Below are positions 12,513 to 25,000 of a DNA stretch of 64,000 nucleotides, one piece after another. A program made the position numbers and the translations under genes. This stretch comes from Phoenix dactylifera (taxonomy: Eukaryota > Streptophyta > Magnoliopsida > Arecales > Arecaceae), in NCBI RefSeq assembly GCF_009389715.1, contig NC_052399.1, forward strand, positions 3,550,938 to 3,614,937, read 5' to 3'. The notes beneath the pieces were generated by a model. It searched no databases. It saw only the letters and a list, made by a program, of their open reading frames with translations, and was not told the origin of the DNA. Every line of letters starts with the position of its first letter. Within the stretch, counting starts at the first letter, position 1.

Positions 12513-13389
12513 AATGAGTTATGTAGTTAGTTTTATTGTTATGACTAAAATAATTGACATGTGATTTCTTAAACTAAGATGCAGCACCCGACAAATATAT
12601 CCAAAGAAAATCCTCTTTGCTATATAGATATAGTTATATTCATTGCACTATCATTCCATCCTTCCTTCAATATGAAATGTTGGATTGAACAAGCTTTCTA
12701 TGATTTGCAGGCATTCGAAGTTGGGTGGAGTCATATTGTTTTTTCTCAAAACTTCCTAAAATTTATTCATCCAGTCTAAAAAAAATATAAAAAAAAACAA
12801 AGATGCTATACGGCACCTGTTATATGCACAATAATAATTATCTTTCCAAAAAAAAAAGGGTGCAGTTTGCAAAATTTGTTGTTATAAACGATGATTATTT
12901 GATTACAAAATTTAAATAGCAAGGTAAGATGAAACTCCTTGTGCATGCAGAATTGTTGCCACAAGGCATTTTTCAATTTTAAACACATCCTGATAAGATT
13001 TGCCATATCGGTACGGGATCTCGTATCGGTGCCATACTAGCATAGTATTGGTACGGTACAGTATGTAATTTTTTGGTATACCGAATGTCTGTACGCTATC
13101 CGTATCGAGTACTAGTACTGAATTGGTATGATACGGTATACTCTGTACCACCCGATTTCAACCGGTAGGGCATACCATGTATCTCGATAAGAAGCATCAA
13201 TCTCCATAGCTTGGATTCTCTCTAACTTTCGCTTTGAATATAAACTAAAAATAGATCTAGGGAAGAAAATCACCCAAAATTGCCTTCTCAAAGGGAACCT
13301 AAAGCCAAGAGTCAGGAAAAGAGAACAGAGAAAGAGTCTAAGTTTAATTGTAAAATTTTGGTTGCCTACATTCCTTACCACCAAGGGGC
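12513..13389. other. Intergenic DNA with a GTACC/GTATCG-rich repeat
   Basis: AT-rich to about 13,000. The interval 13000-13170 then holds repeated CGGTACG, GTATCGG, GGTATACC and GATACGG words, the same family as 5246-5485. No gene was recognised. Confidence 0.45.
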
Positions 13390-13933
13390 ACACCAACTAC
13401 TAGGAGCCTCCACTCCCTAATTTTCTTAAGGTGAACTTCAATGGCAGCGTTGGCAGGGGAGAGAGCAGTGGAGGTGCAGGATTTGTCATCCAAGACCAGG
13501 AGGTCAGATTTGTGGCGATCGGAGGTCGACAGATATTTGATTAGTCTGTATTGGGTACAGAGCTCAGAGCGATATGCGAGGGCCTCACCTATGTGAGATA
13601 GGTGTTAGGTGTGAAATGCATTCTTCTTGAGGGAGACTCGGCCATGATGATTGGATGGATTCAGGGCACGGCTGCTCCACGACATCTGCCGTATTCTGCA
13701 CGAGTGCGCCTCCTATCAGACTACACACGTTTACAGGAAGACGAATAGTGCTGTGGACTGGGGGCGTCTTATGCGGCCCATCACGTCGAAAGTTATATTT
13801 GGAAGAACCACACCTCTGCCCCCTTTTTTTTTTTTTTTTTTACATTCTGTATTTTTTTCTTTTTTCTGATCCTATGGCCTACATCTGCAGTGTGTGAGTC
13901 CCATTGTACCGAAAAAAAAAAAAAAAAAAAAAA
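13390..13933 (+). mobile_element. 5'-truncated LINE retrotransposon, RNase H-like 3' end with poly-A tail
   Basis: The frame reads PPLPNFLKVNFNGSVG, then SGGAGFVIQD, LGTELRAICEGL and LLEGDSAMMIGWI, the plant RNase H-like domain at the end of many LINE ORF2 proteins. The usual VNFDG aspartate is Asn and a stop follows GGRQIFD. After degenerate sequence the copy ends in 22-23 A at about 13910-13933. Only the last 540 bp are present, as in 5'-truncated LINE insertions. Related ends occur at 28378-28920, 32401-32890 and, on the minus strand, 58150-58650. Confidence 0.75.
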
Positions 13934-14325
13934 GGCCACAGCAAGCATCGTTGGGCCGAGAAGCGCTAGAAATGAGCCAAAAGGTACTGTTGCCCAGATA
14001 TCGCAGGATTCATTGTGACTACAAGGTTATAAAAGAGCGCAGCCAGCCACAGTACCCGATTCCAGAAAGGTCTGTCCCCGGTTTGGATCCGGAGTTCTAA
14101 GGCCCAAGGACCTGCGACGTAGGGAACGTCAATTTGTTTCTGGCAAGACCCTTAAGGCCTGGCCCAAGCGAGGTTTAAATCCTGGGCCGTGATCAGTCCT
14201 GGACCCAACCCGGCCTATTCACACTCCGAGTAAGGTCCGCAGTAGACTGCCAACTGACAAGCTACGACTTGATGGGTCCTCGTGGCTGGGTCTGGGCCGC
14301 TCCACGACGGTTCAATTGTTTCTTA
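13934..14325. other. Intergenic, G+C-richer stretch between a LINE tail and a MITE
   Basis: Notably richer in G+C than its surroundings, with repeated GGCCCAAG and GGCCTGGCCCA words. It may be a retroelement remnant; no protein match was recognised. Confidence 0.4.
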
Positions 14326-14327
14326 AG

Positions 14328-14805
14328 GGCTCGTTTGGTTCGCGGGAAGCATTTTTCCTCCTAGAAATATGATTTCTGGGAAACAAATTCCTAGGAAAAG
14401 GATGCCTAGGAAAGTACTTTTGGAATATTTGGTTGACCATGGAAAAATGGCAAATTTCCAAAGTGCTATGTTTGGTTGGTCATCCACTTTCCTAGGAAAG
14501 TTATGTATAATTCCTATTATGTCCTTAATAAAAATTAGGTATTTAATGTCTCTTTAATGCTTCTTTAATGCTGAAGGGACTTTTTGGAAAAAAGTAAAAA
14601 TGGAGTAATTCCTGCCTCATGGGAAAGTAACTTTCCCATGTTTCTCATGGGAAAGACTTTCCCATGAAATGTGGGAATCATATTCCTATGGAAATTCAAC
14701 TTTTCCTTCTCTCTCCTTTGAAAACTCCAACCAAACAAGAGGCATCTTATTACTTTCCCGTTGACCACACTTTCTCCCCTTCTTTTCCCGCGAACCAAAC
14801 GAGCC
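14328..14805. mobile_element. Tourist-like MITE (PIF/Harbinger type), copy 2, well preserved
   Basis: The left end GGGCTCGTTTGGTTCGCGGG and right end CCCGCGAACCAAACGAGCCC are perfect inverted repeats over 20 bp. The element is flanked by TAA on both sides, the 3-bp TWA target typical of PIF/Harbinger. About 478 bp, no reading frame; the interior carries hairpin-forming GGGAAAG/CTTTCCC words. Copies 12024-12512 and 37398-37876 share CTTTGAAAACTCCAAC-like and TTGACCACA blocks near the right end. Confidence 0.88.
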
Positions 14806-14948
14806 CTAAGTGGCTTGCAGCCTTACATATCGTGACAAACTACACCAAACGAGTCCTAAAATGTAAGCATGAGATACTGATAGAAGCTATTTTATTCCGA
14901 ATCGAATAAATTCACATTTGAAAGAAAATACCTTAGTAGTCCCAAAAA

Positions 14949-15143
14949 GGGTTTGTATCTTTCATGTGAAAGAAGAATTCACTTTTTTGGCATGAATCCA
15001 CTTTGGATCGTACAATAGCTGCTTTGAAATTTGCGCAGATGAATAAATAAAGAAGCTTGGAGTGCTTTGAAATCTGTATAGAAGACATTCCAATGGTCGT
15101 TGACATCGCGAAAGAATATCTATCATTCTGAAACTTGGTTGTT
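14949..15143. mobile_element. Small MITE of the GGGTTGTATCTTT family (degenerate)
   Basis: It starts with GGGTTTGTATCTTTCATGTG and contains CACTTTGGATCGTACAATAG and a TTTGAAATTTGCGCAGAT-like block. The right end (GACATCGCGAAAGAATATCT) is decayed. The inner words match the other copies at 28925, 36049 and 36948, and the tandem units at 18.4-20.0 kb. Confidence 0.5.
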
Positions 15144-17896
15144 TAATTTTTTTTTTTTTTGGATCGAAGCATTTTTGGCACAGCTTGCTTTGCATTATTT
15201 TTGAATTAAAAGGAAAAAAAACCCAATTTCTAAAGGCAGACCTCACTTCACAAGCTTCTAACTCTACTTGGCTGTTGGTCTCGCATTTCTACAGAGCATT
15301 GACTCTTTGGTCTAATTTCATGTCACATTTCAGGAAGATGGACTTCACAAACGAGTTTCGTCATTGTTATTTGCTATGGACGATAGGGTTTACCACCAGA
15401 AGTGCAATATGTGAGCTCGTCCAGCTCGGAAACATGGACATGTATCCCGAATCAGCACCACATATTCATTGTGCCTCAGGAAGGAGATTGGCAAAGTTTT
15501 TTTTTTTTGAGAAAAAGGAGATGAGCAAAGTTGGCTTATATTTATGGGGGCACTATCTTGCCCCCTCTCTTTTTGGAGAGAGAAAGAAAGAAGAAATTAT
15601 TCCGTACACTGCATGCACTATATATCCGTATATTCAGACAATCACAGCCGCTCATTCTTGTAACAGCTTATTGAGATGAGCACTTGATGAATGATGCTTA
15701 TAAAATGAGCGGCTCAGCTGTAATTGGCTACGCCCATGGCCACGTAATGCATGCAATGTAGAGGACAACTTCTCATCTCTTTCTCTTGCCTTTAACAGCC
15801 CTCACCTACATTCACAACTACTCTTTATGAAAGCTGCAAATAGCTATGTGATGTTAAATGGACAGAAAAAAGGCATATTAAATCAATTCCACATGGAAGG
15901 CTTAGGACTACTCCGGATGGAGACAGGTTTGCCGGGATGTTATAATATAAATCACCTTCCAAAAGAAATATAGGATCTCATATTTTTGGAGCAGTTCTAT
16001 ATTGAGATCAAATGGCTAAACGTACTAGCTAGAGTGATCTCCTCATGTCAATATAGTCTGCCTGCTTATTGACACTGAAAAAGACCTCACACCAGCTGAG
16101 TTACCTGAGTTTGATATATCCGCCTCGCTTAACAACTAAAAGGTCGAACCCAAGCTGATACACGATAAAGTTTCTCTTAAAGAAGATAAATACAAGAGAG
16201 AGAAAAGAATAGTAAGAAAATATTTGGGATTAAATGAGACAAAATAGTAAGAAAAAAGAGGAGCATATAAACTAATTTTAAACTGATAGAATAAGGAATA
16301 CTGGAAGAACATGATCATACGAACCCTACCATGGAGTGTTCTACAAGAGACGACTCGTGTAACTTCTGGAGTCCTGATGTTGGACTTTTAACTGAACTTC
16401 TACTCCAGCTAACCAGGAATTTTTCCATTTTCTTTCAAAGAAAAAGTTTAGGATCTATTCTATTTTAAAAATTCTTGGGATCGTGGCTTGCATCCTTCGA
16501 GAGCCTTTCCAGAATTAGATTTCCATCAATATATGGCTCAAGAAGGGCCACATTGTATCATGAGATGTTAGCCTGTGGTCTTTATCGCTCGTTGGCAATC
16601 ACTAATGGACAGGTAACCAAAAAGAGACCCCCAGAACTTTATTATAAGATGGACAGCTATCAGCAGCCACGCATCGTTTATAATATGTAAAGCCATTGAT
16701 TGATTGTAACGTATATCGTCGAGTGTTGGACGCATTTATGAACGAACAAATGGCGAGCGCAATGGCCTTTTACGTGCATGCTTTCTCTATATTTTTCCAC
16801 GACTTAATCTGCATGCTTATCCATGCACTGCTTCTAGTGAAACTTCTAGCAGCGGCGCATATTGCAGTCTAGAATTTAAATTTTTATTTTTAAAATTTAA
16901 ATGAGATTTATCATTTGCATGGGAGGTGTTTTTGAATTTTACGTTTTGAATCTCAGCATCCTTTCTTGGATGGAAGTATGTGTCCTACCCAGTCTTTTGT
17001 ACTCTTTTCTCTACTTGTGATCCATCCTTTCATCAAAAAAAATGATATAGAAACATGATGTGCCATTTTAGTTATAAGCATAGCTTTATATTTTTGCATC
17101 ATCTACTTAGTTTAACCTGCTCTTCCCTTTCCCCCGGCCGTCTGCTTTAGTTTTAAAAGATGGTTTAAACTTTGATTAAAGATATAAGGCACAGTATATG
17201 TTTGTTTAATTATATTAGTTTCAAGTCTTTTTCCAGGTAAGTGAGACAACTATCTCATTGTTAATAAGCTGAGCCTCAATTATAACCATAACTATCAAGC
17301 CTCATACATCACATAACTCTTTTTAGGTTCAGCCTTGTGAATCTTTCTCTGCCGCATGTTTATATCATTAAGCGCTTGGTGGTTAAATATATCTATTCTA
17401 ATAAATGACGATTCGAGGAAAATTTCATGATCGAGAATGGAGGTCAAATTTATATGTACATATGTACATCCTTTTTCCTTTTTCACATATATCTACTGTG
17501 TGAATAGTCATGGACAAAAGAGTTGAGCCATATATATCATGAGCCAACTCACTTGGACTCCAAATAACAAATCAGTGATACTTGCTGGAGCTAGACTATG
17601 GAGTAAAGACTAAACCGGATTAACAGTGTTTTGGATCCATGTCTAAGTATCTGGGTCAAATCAAATTACAACCACCTCTTTTAGCATAAATGTGGTCTAA
17701 TAAAACAAGCTAATCTGGTTCCAGGACTTCCCAACCAAACCGGTGGAATTGGACTCAATTAATGAGCGCCGTTAACCATCCAAGTCAAGCTGCTTCAACC
17801 ATTTAGGTGGCAGCCTTTCGTACTTAATTAAACAACAAGGAGACAAGATAAAGAGCATAAATGGGGCCTTAGTCCTCAGATGTCAACACCCCACCA
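15144..17896. other. Gene-free intergenic DNA
   Basis: About 2.75 kb of AT-rich sequence. Short open frames exist (for example 15185-15679 and 16475-16690, plus strand), but none has a recognisable domain, codon bias or splice context, so I do not call genes. Confidence 0.5.
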
Positions 17897-18420
17897 AAAG
17901 ACGCTCTCCACCTAGCTCCATAGCCTTTATAATCCAGTATCACTCATTTTCCATATGAACGAAATCTTTTGTTAACTGGGTTGCTGATATTGCCTGCCAA
18001 AATTCAGTGAACTTGCCACTTGAGAAAGTAAAATAGAAATCGTTAACATATGTTTTGAGACCGTGTAAGCGAGATCAGCTTAACATAAGTAAGTGACATG
18101 AGAACACGTCAAGATTCATTTCTTTCATGTGTGAACCATGTTTCTCTGCATCAGGTGCGCCATGTCTACCGCAGAAATAATACAAGATAAAATAGAGAGG
18201 CGACAATCTGAGATGAGCTACACGATAAATGAAAGACTGTAGAAACGAGAAATCTGATTACTATGGTGCATTAGGTGTATGGTATAATTTTTCTAGGAGT
18301 TACAGGTAAAAAGTATGTGCTCCTTGAAGAGGGCTACGACTCAACCGCTTCATACTTCATGGCCTACTCACATATAGGTTCAGATTGTATCTTTTGCATG
18401 AAAAAAAAAAGATACATTGT

Positions 18421-18848
18421 CTTTCGCGATATCAGCCATTGAATTGTACATCGGATAGATATCAAAGCATTCCACTATTTTTTTAATCTATCTGCACATA
18501 TTTTAAAGCAGCTATTCAGATACAACCGAACCCCTCATGCATACGTATAACATGAGCTCACCTTCTTTGTTTCGTGATACTAGCCATTGGATTGTACAAT
18601 GCACAGATATCAAAGCATTCTAATATTTTTTTAACCTATCTGCACATATTTTAAAGCAGCTATTCATATACAACCGAGCTCCTCACGCATACGTATACGA
18701 TGAGCTCACCTTCTTTCTTGATATCAGCCATTGTACAATGCACAAATATCGAAGCATTCCAATCTTTTTTTTTAATCTATATGTACAGATTTTAAAGCAG
18801 CTATTCAGATACAACCGAACCCCTCACACATACGTATGCCATGAGCTC
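18421..18848. repeat. Tandem array 1 of the ~147-bp sub-repeat (3 units)
   Basis: Units start near 18421, 18565 and 18714. Each contains CAGCCATT..TTGTACA, AGATATCAAAGCATTC, a T run, ATCTATCTGCACATATTTTA, AAAGCAGCTATTCAGATACA, ACCGAACCCCTCA, CATACGTATA and CATGAGCTCACCTTCTTT. A MITE-like end, GATTGTATCTTTTGCATG, precedes the first unit at about 18383. Confidence 0.85.
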
Positions 18849-19453
18849 TACTAGACCTAGCATAAGACGCTCTCCACCTGGCCCCATAGCCGCGAGAATC
18901 CAGTATCACTCATTTTCCATATGCAACGAAATCTTTTGTTGGCTGGGTTGCCGTTATTTGCCTGCCAAAATAGTGTGAACTTGCCACTTTTCGAAGAAGC
19001 TCCACACTTAAGACAAAAGCAAAATAGAAATCGACGCAGCATAACCGACTGAGATTATGAAGGAACAAAGCACCTTTTATCGTTGAGACCGTGTAAGCGA
19101 GATCAACGCAACATATATGTAAGTGTCACGGAAGCACCTCAAGATTCATTTCTTACTTGTGTGAACCATGTCTTTGCACATCAGATGCACCATGTCGGCA
19201 GCGTACTATAGAAATAATTCAAGATAAAATAGAGAGGCAACAGTCTGAGATGAGCTACACGATAAATGAAAGACCGTAGAAACGAGAAATCTGATTACTA
19301 TGGTGCATCAGGTATATGGTATAATTTTTTTAGGAGCTAGAGGCCAAAAGTATGTTCTCCTTGGAGAGGGCCACGACTCAACCGCTTCATACTTCATGGC
19401 CACTCACATATAGATTTGAATTGTATCTTTTGCATGAAAAAAAAAAGGATTCA

Positions 19454-20036
19454 CTTCCATTCGTGATATTAGCCATTGGATTGCACAATGCACAGATATC
19501 AAAGCATTCAAATATTTTTTTTATCAATCTGCATAGATTTAAAGCAGTTATTTAGATACAACCGAACCTCTCACGTATATGTATACCATGAGCTCATCTT
19601 CTTTCGTGGTATCAGCCATTGGATTGTGCAATGCATAGATATCAAAGCATTCAAATATTTTTTTTATCCATCTGCACATATTTTAAAGTAGCTATTCAGA
19701 TATAACCGAACCTCTCACGCATACATATACCATGAGCTCACCTTCTTTCTTTCGTGACATCCACCATTGAATTGTACAGTGCACAGATATCAAAGCATTC
19801 CAATATTTTTCATCAATCTGCACAGATTTTAAAGCAGTTATTCAGATATAACCGAGCCCCTCATGTATACGGCATACATATACCATAAGCTCACCCTTCT
19901 TTCGTGATATCAACCATTGACTTATACAATACACATATATCAAAGTATTTTAATATTTTTTTATCTATCTGCACAGATTTTAAAGCAGCTATCCAGATAA
20001 AACCGAGCTCCTCAGGCATACGTATACCATGAGCTC
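19454..20036. repeat. Tandem array 2 of the ~147-bp sub-repeat (4 units)
   Basis: Units start near 19454, 19601, 19745 and 19899 and share the words given for array 1. The MITE-like end ATTGTATCTTTTGCATG again precedes the first unit, at about 19421. Both arrays finish with GAGCTCTACTAGACCTA. Confidence 0.85.
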
Positions 20037-20050
20037 TACTAGACCTATCA

Positions 20051-21153
20051 GGGCTGGGTTGGTCATAGTTAGGTAAAAAAAGGCCCAAGCCCCCAACTAA
20101 ACCAACTCTGCCGGCTCGCAAGAGTCAAGACCCGAGAGGGCGGCGAGCCCAGCCTCGCAACTGAATGAATCCAATGTCTCTCTCTCTCTCTCTGTCTTGA
20201 AATAAATACCAGCTCATGAATAAGTTCCACCGTTAAGACTTAAGCGCACATCACCGCTTTATTCCTGAAATACCCCTGCCCCCCATTCTTTCCGTGGGCG
20301 GTCTGGTCGTCAAGGTTGGACGGAGCTTGCTTTAAATCATATGCTCTTGGTCAAACGTTGAATGTTGAATGATTGGATCTTATTTCCACGTATGCTATCA
20401 TTTGATTTAAAAAAAAATACGGAACAGACACAAAGCATCTTTTACTCTCTTTTATTGCGTCATTGCACTACAAAAGATCAGAATTTTAAGTTTAAAAATA
20501 AATGTTATAATAGATTCTTTGGTAAAAATAATTATTAGAACTGTTTTTGTGAAAAAAAAAGTAGGATGGTCTTAACTTTTATAGTTTTATTGTGATGTCT
20601 CATGCAGAATAGAAAAAAAAAATAATAGTCACCGTCACTAACAAGATGTAAAAAATAATTATTTTTTAAAAATAAATAAATAATTAATACTAAAATCTAA
20701 TTCTATAAAAATAAATAATAATTTATTTATACTGAGAAATAAGTATGATTGGATGAGACGAGGAACACATGCAAAATGATAGCATTATTGATCTATATTT
20801 CATAATTATTTTCTGAATCAGTAATAGAGAAATTCTAAACAAATACTGAATAGATGTTGACCATCTCGATTAGCTAGGAATAATATTTTTCAGAATCACA
20901 AAATGAAGAAGAAAAAAAGAATTTTGAGATCAGTGCAGAAAATGGGAATGGTTCATCACCGTTCAAACAGCCGTTATCTTAGACAACGTTCCAAACCCAC
21001 CCTCGTAACTTGCCGGGTCGCTTCCAGCTCAACTTCGGAAGTTGTTATTTCTATCGGTAATCGTCTCCAAACTCCAAAGCCGGTTTTTTTCTTGGTAAGA
21101 CTCCAAAGCCGTTGAAGTATGCGCGCAGGAGACGAAAGCGGGCGAGCGAGAGG
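20051..21153. other. Upstream intergenic and promoter region of FatB
   Basis: AT-rich, with a (TC)n tract at about 20178-20193 and many A/T runs from 20400 to 20900. From 20940 the composition turns G+C richer toward the FatB leader. No gene was recognised; distal promoter function is inferred from position only. Confidence 0.45.
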
Positions 21154-21163
21154 CAATAAATAG
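21154..21163 (+). promoter_or_regulatory. Candidate TATA box and 5' leader of FatB
   Basis: CAATAAATAG is the best TATA-like word upstream. It is followed by a G+C-rich leader with a (TC)n tract at about 21211-21227. The coding start is 0.87 kb downstream, and TTCGGTGCAG at 21969-21978 is a good splice acceptor, so a 5'-UTR intron of about 0.6-0.7 kb is likely, as in other plant FatB genes. The donor was not fixed. Confidence 0.5.
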
Positions 21164-22036
21164 CAACTCCGGGCCTCGCCTCCAAAACATAACCGCTTGC
21201 TCGGCACCAATCTCTCTCTCTCTCTCTCGTTCGTGCGAAGGAGAACAAAACCCTAACCCTAGAAAGAAGGGCAGAGAAGGAGAGGAAGAGCGGTGGGGAA
21301 GCGCGAGCGAGCTAGGTTTTGGGCTGGGGAGGCTCCTTTGTCATTGCTGTTGGAGCAGCAAAGGTTCGGAGGCGAGCCATCCTTCTCTCTTTTAGCGTCC
21401 CCGCATTTGGACTTTGATGCCTATATTTTATCTCTTCTTTCAATGGATGTGGAGTTTTTCTTTTTGGAATCGGCGCGATCGTGTTTTTGATTTTGAGGCC
21501 ATGGTCTTCTAATGTCGTGTTTCTGGTTCGCAATCGATCATTGGTAGAAGGATTATTCGGATCTTGATGGTTTCTCTCGTTTTGATTTCGTTTGGTATCA
21601 CGAACTTTTATAGTTGTCTTTTTTTCTTCCCTCAATTTTCGGGGAAGCTAGACGGTTGGATTTGGTGCATTTTTTTTATTTTTTAATATCAGTTCTTAGT
21701 TTTATTAAAGGAAAAAAAAGATTTTTGGATTTTTACGTTAACCAATTTAACCGAGGGAATCTATAACTTATTTTAATCTCTTCTTTTTTTGAATTCTTTT
21801 TTTATAGAAAAAGAAGATTCTAAAAAACAAGATATAAAAAAGTAGTTGTTTAACTTGATGATGGGGTGGTTCGCCTGATGGTTTAATTGATGATAAGTCT
21901 GGTTGTATGTGCGTCAGTTTACCTTTCCCCAATTTATATGTTCTCACAAAAGTTTGGATTGGTTCTTCTTCGGTGCAGGATTTCTGATCTATAAAAGGCT
22001 AATCGCGGTAATTCGGGAAATTTTCACATTCCCATC

Positions 22037-25000
22037 ATGGTTGCTTCGATTGCCGCTTCGGCCTTTTTCTCCGCCCCATCATCTGCCGCCTCCGCGGCAT
22101 CAGCAAAAGCGTCGAAGACCGCCGGTGAAGGCCCCGGGAGTTTGGATGTCCGCGGAATCGTAGCCAAACCCACCTCCTTTTCAGCAGCTATGCAGGGGAA
22201 GGTGAAGGCCCAAACTGTTCCCAAGATTAACGGCGCCAAGGTTGCCCTGAAAGCCGAAACCCAGAAGTCCGACGAAGAAGCTGCCCCTTCTTCAGCCCCA
22301 AGAACGTTCTATAATCAATTGCCTGACTGGAGCATGCTCCTTGCCGCTGTAACGACCATCTTCTTGGCGGCGGAGAAGCAGTGGACCCTTCTTGATTGGA
22401 AGCCGAGGCGCCCCGATATGCTCGCTGATGCATTTGGCCTGGGGAAGATCGTGCAGGATGGACTAGTTTTCAAGCAGAACTTTTCCATCAGGTCGTATGA
22501 AATTGGGGCTGATCGGACTGCTTCTATAGAAACGCTAATGAATCATTTACAGGTGAGCTGAAGGATGATTTAGTGGGTTCGATATTTGGCACCTATTGTT
22601 TTTGATGTTTTTATGTCTCACAATGTCGTATCTCCGCAGGAGACAGCACTTAATCATGTGAAGAGTGCTGGGCTAATGGGCGATGGTTTTGGTGCTACAC
22701 CAGAGATGAGCAAAAGAAATTTGATATGGGTTGTCACCAGAATGCGGGTTCTGATCGAGCACTATCCTTCCTGGTATTTTCCTTTCTCGAGATCATATCC
22801 TTTCTTTTATCTCACTCAGAATAAGTAAATCTAATACTAATGAAATTTACTGTTTCTTATAGTAGGCTTTCTATTTGTCTATCCAAAAATGGTTAAAATC
22901 AATGTATAGCATATAATTGCGGTTTTTAAAAGTGCTGTATGTCACCCTGTTAATCTTGGCTGAGATGGATATCTGGTAAAAAATGAAAGGAACTGAGTTA
23001 TTCTGAGATCTTGGCTGATCTATAGGAACCAAGATATTGCAACGTCTGTCAAATCGTAAAATCAGGGTTAATGATAATTTGAAGTTGTCGGTTTTGATTT
23101 GTAATTATTAAATAATCAATTGAAGATTATAAATGAATGATTGAAAAAAATCAGATATATTGGTTTGCACTAGATAAGACAATGAGGACTGAGATTTGTA
23201 TGTATCAGGCAGGAAAGTCCTGATGGTGATATGAACCTATATCTTTGCCGAGATGGAAACTTTGCATACAAGGAGCCCTTTAGGCTATCCTTTTGGACTG
23301 GATGTTTGGTTTCATTGAGGCTTAATCCCCCAAGCTAAATTATAAAGGGCAGATGGTTTCAGAAAATGCAATTTTGTTTGTACCATACAAATATAAAAAA
23401 TAATAAGTTAGTTCTTCCGGAGACACTGTTTTAGAGGCATGCATGAACCATGGTTTCTCTTGGTTGTTGAACGGCTAGCTCTAGAGTTTTCACTCTTCAA
23501 ATTCCTATTTCATGTCAAGTATTCCTTTTCCGGTTTATTCTGTTCAATAGCTTATGTGGTCAATAATAATGGGCTGCTATGATTCTTTCTCATCTGGAAA
23601 AGTCAAAACAGAAACCTGTGGCTTTGTGCTATATAAAATTGTGAAATTCCTGTAAATGCTTGCTGAAACTTGGTCTAAACTCTGGAAATATTTGCTTGAC
23701 TCTGATTTGTCTAATCAATTGTTTCTTTTTTCTACTATGCTTTTCCTGCTTCTTCTTCTTCTTCTTAACCTTTCCGTTATCTTGTTGTTTAAACAATGGC
23801 ATAAATGGTCAGCAATGAGGGGTTTGACTGATCATCATTAAAGGTCAAATTTTAAAATAGATACCACTCTGCCTGGTCAGGTCAATGCTTTGGGATCTTC
23901 GGTCATCAATACTGGCCTAAAATCCCTTTGACCTTCATCCATCATTTGGGTCAGAGCTTCGCGCTTTGACATGTTTTTCTTTTCCTGGGTCTTAAAAAAT
24001 GAATTGCTTGTGTCTATGTTTGACTTCCCACATAGTGATGCATTAGGCACTTTATCTTGTGATTGCCTCGATAGAGGAAAATGGAATATTCTTTTCATGG
24101 TTATTTTAGAAATATAACCATGACAATGTTGAATCTCTAATATATAATCTTGTTTAATAGTGTTTTTCATCTGATTTTACAGGGGGGATGTTGTTGAAGT
24201 AGATACATGGGTTGGTGCAACTGGAAAAAATGGGATGCGTCGCGATTGGCATGTTCGTGACTACCGAACGGGCCAAACCATCTTGCGAGCTACCAGGTTG
24301 GTATTTGCTTTTCTAGCATGAACATCACTAAGTATATGATGTGATGTGCCACTGTCCTTGATTTCAAAAAAAGTACTATTTTACTCCGTTCCATTTTTAT
24401 TATGCTTGCTTGTGCTTCTCACTACTTAACATTGGGTGAACTGAATAGTGGTTTTTGACATGTAGTGTGTGGGTGATGATGAATAAGCACACTAGGAAGT
24501 TGTCTAAAGTACCCGAAGAAGTTAGAGCAGAAATAGGGCCTTACTTTGTGGAACGCGCTGCTATTGTGGATGAGGACAGCAGAAAGCTTCCAAAGCTTGA
24601 TGATGATACTGCAGATTATATCAAAAAGGGCCTAACTGTAAGTATGAGGTCTCCATATAGAGTGCTCTTGATTTTCCCTTCATTTCATCAGCTTTTTTTC
24701 CTCCTCTTAAGCTATATATATATATTTGCTTATATCATGCAGCCTCGATGGAGTGATTTAGATGTCAATCAGCATGTGAACAATGTCAAATATATTGGCT
24801 GGATTCTTGAGGTAATTTTAGAGAGCTGTTAGCCATCTTAAAACTTATTTCTGAGTATATATTGCGGCTATGTAAATTCTAGGGAACTTTTCTTTTTTGC
24901 CTCTTTTTTTTTTTTGGCATTACCCTTGCCCTGTTCTTACTTTTCTTGCTTATAAAATACATGAGCGGGCATCCAACCAAAACCTGCCCCCCTCCACCCC

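Larger units (their letters stand above)
17897..20050. repeat. Two-copy higher-order tandem repeat
   Basis: Two long units in direct orientation, 17897-18865 and 18866-about 20050. Both begin with AAGACGCTCTCCACCT, then share TCCAGTATCACTCATTTTCC, GAGACCGTGTAAGCGAGATC, GATAAAATAGAGAGGC and ATGAGCTACACGATAAATGA. Each ends in an array of ~147-bp sub-repeats, three in the first and four in the second. The second unit is longer through one extra sub-repeat and small insertions. Identity is high but imperfect, so the duplication is not recent. No coding sequence was recognised inside. Confidence 0.85.

Noticed and set aside
18421-20036. CRISPR-like or centromeric satellite array
   Set aside because: Units are contiguous without spacers, only seven in number and related to a dispersed MITE; eukaryotic DNA makes CRISPR irrelevant.
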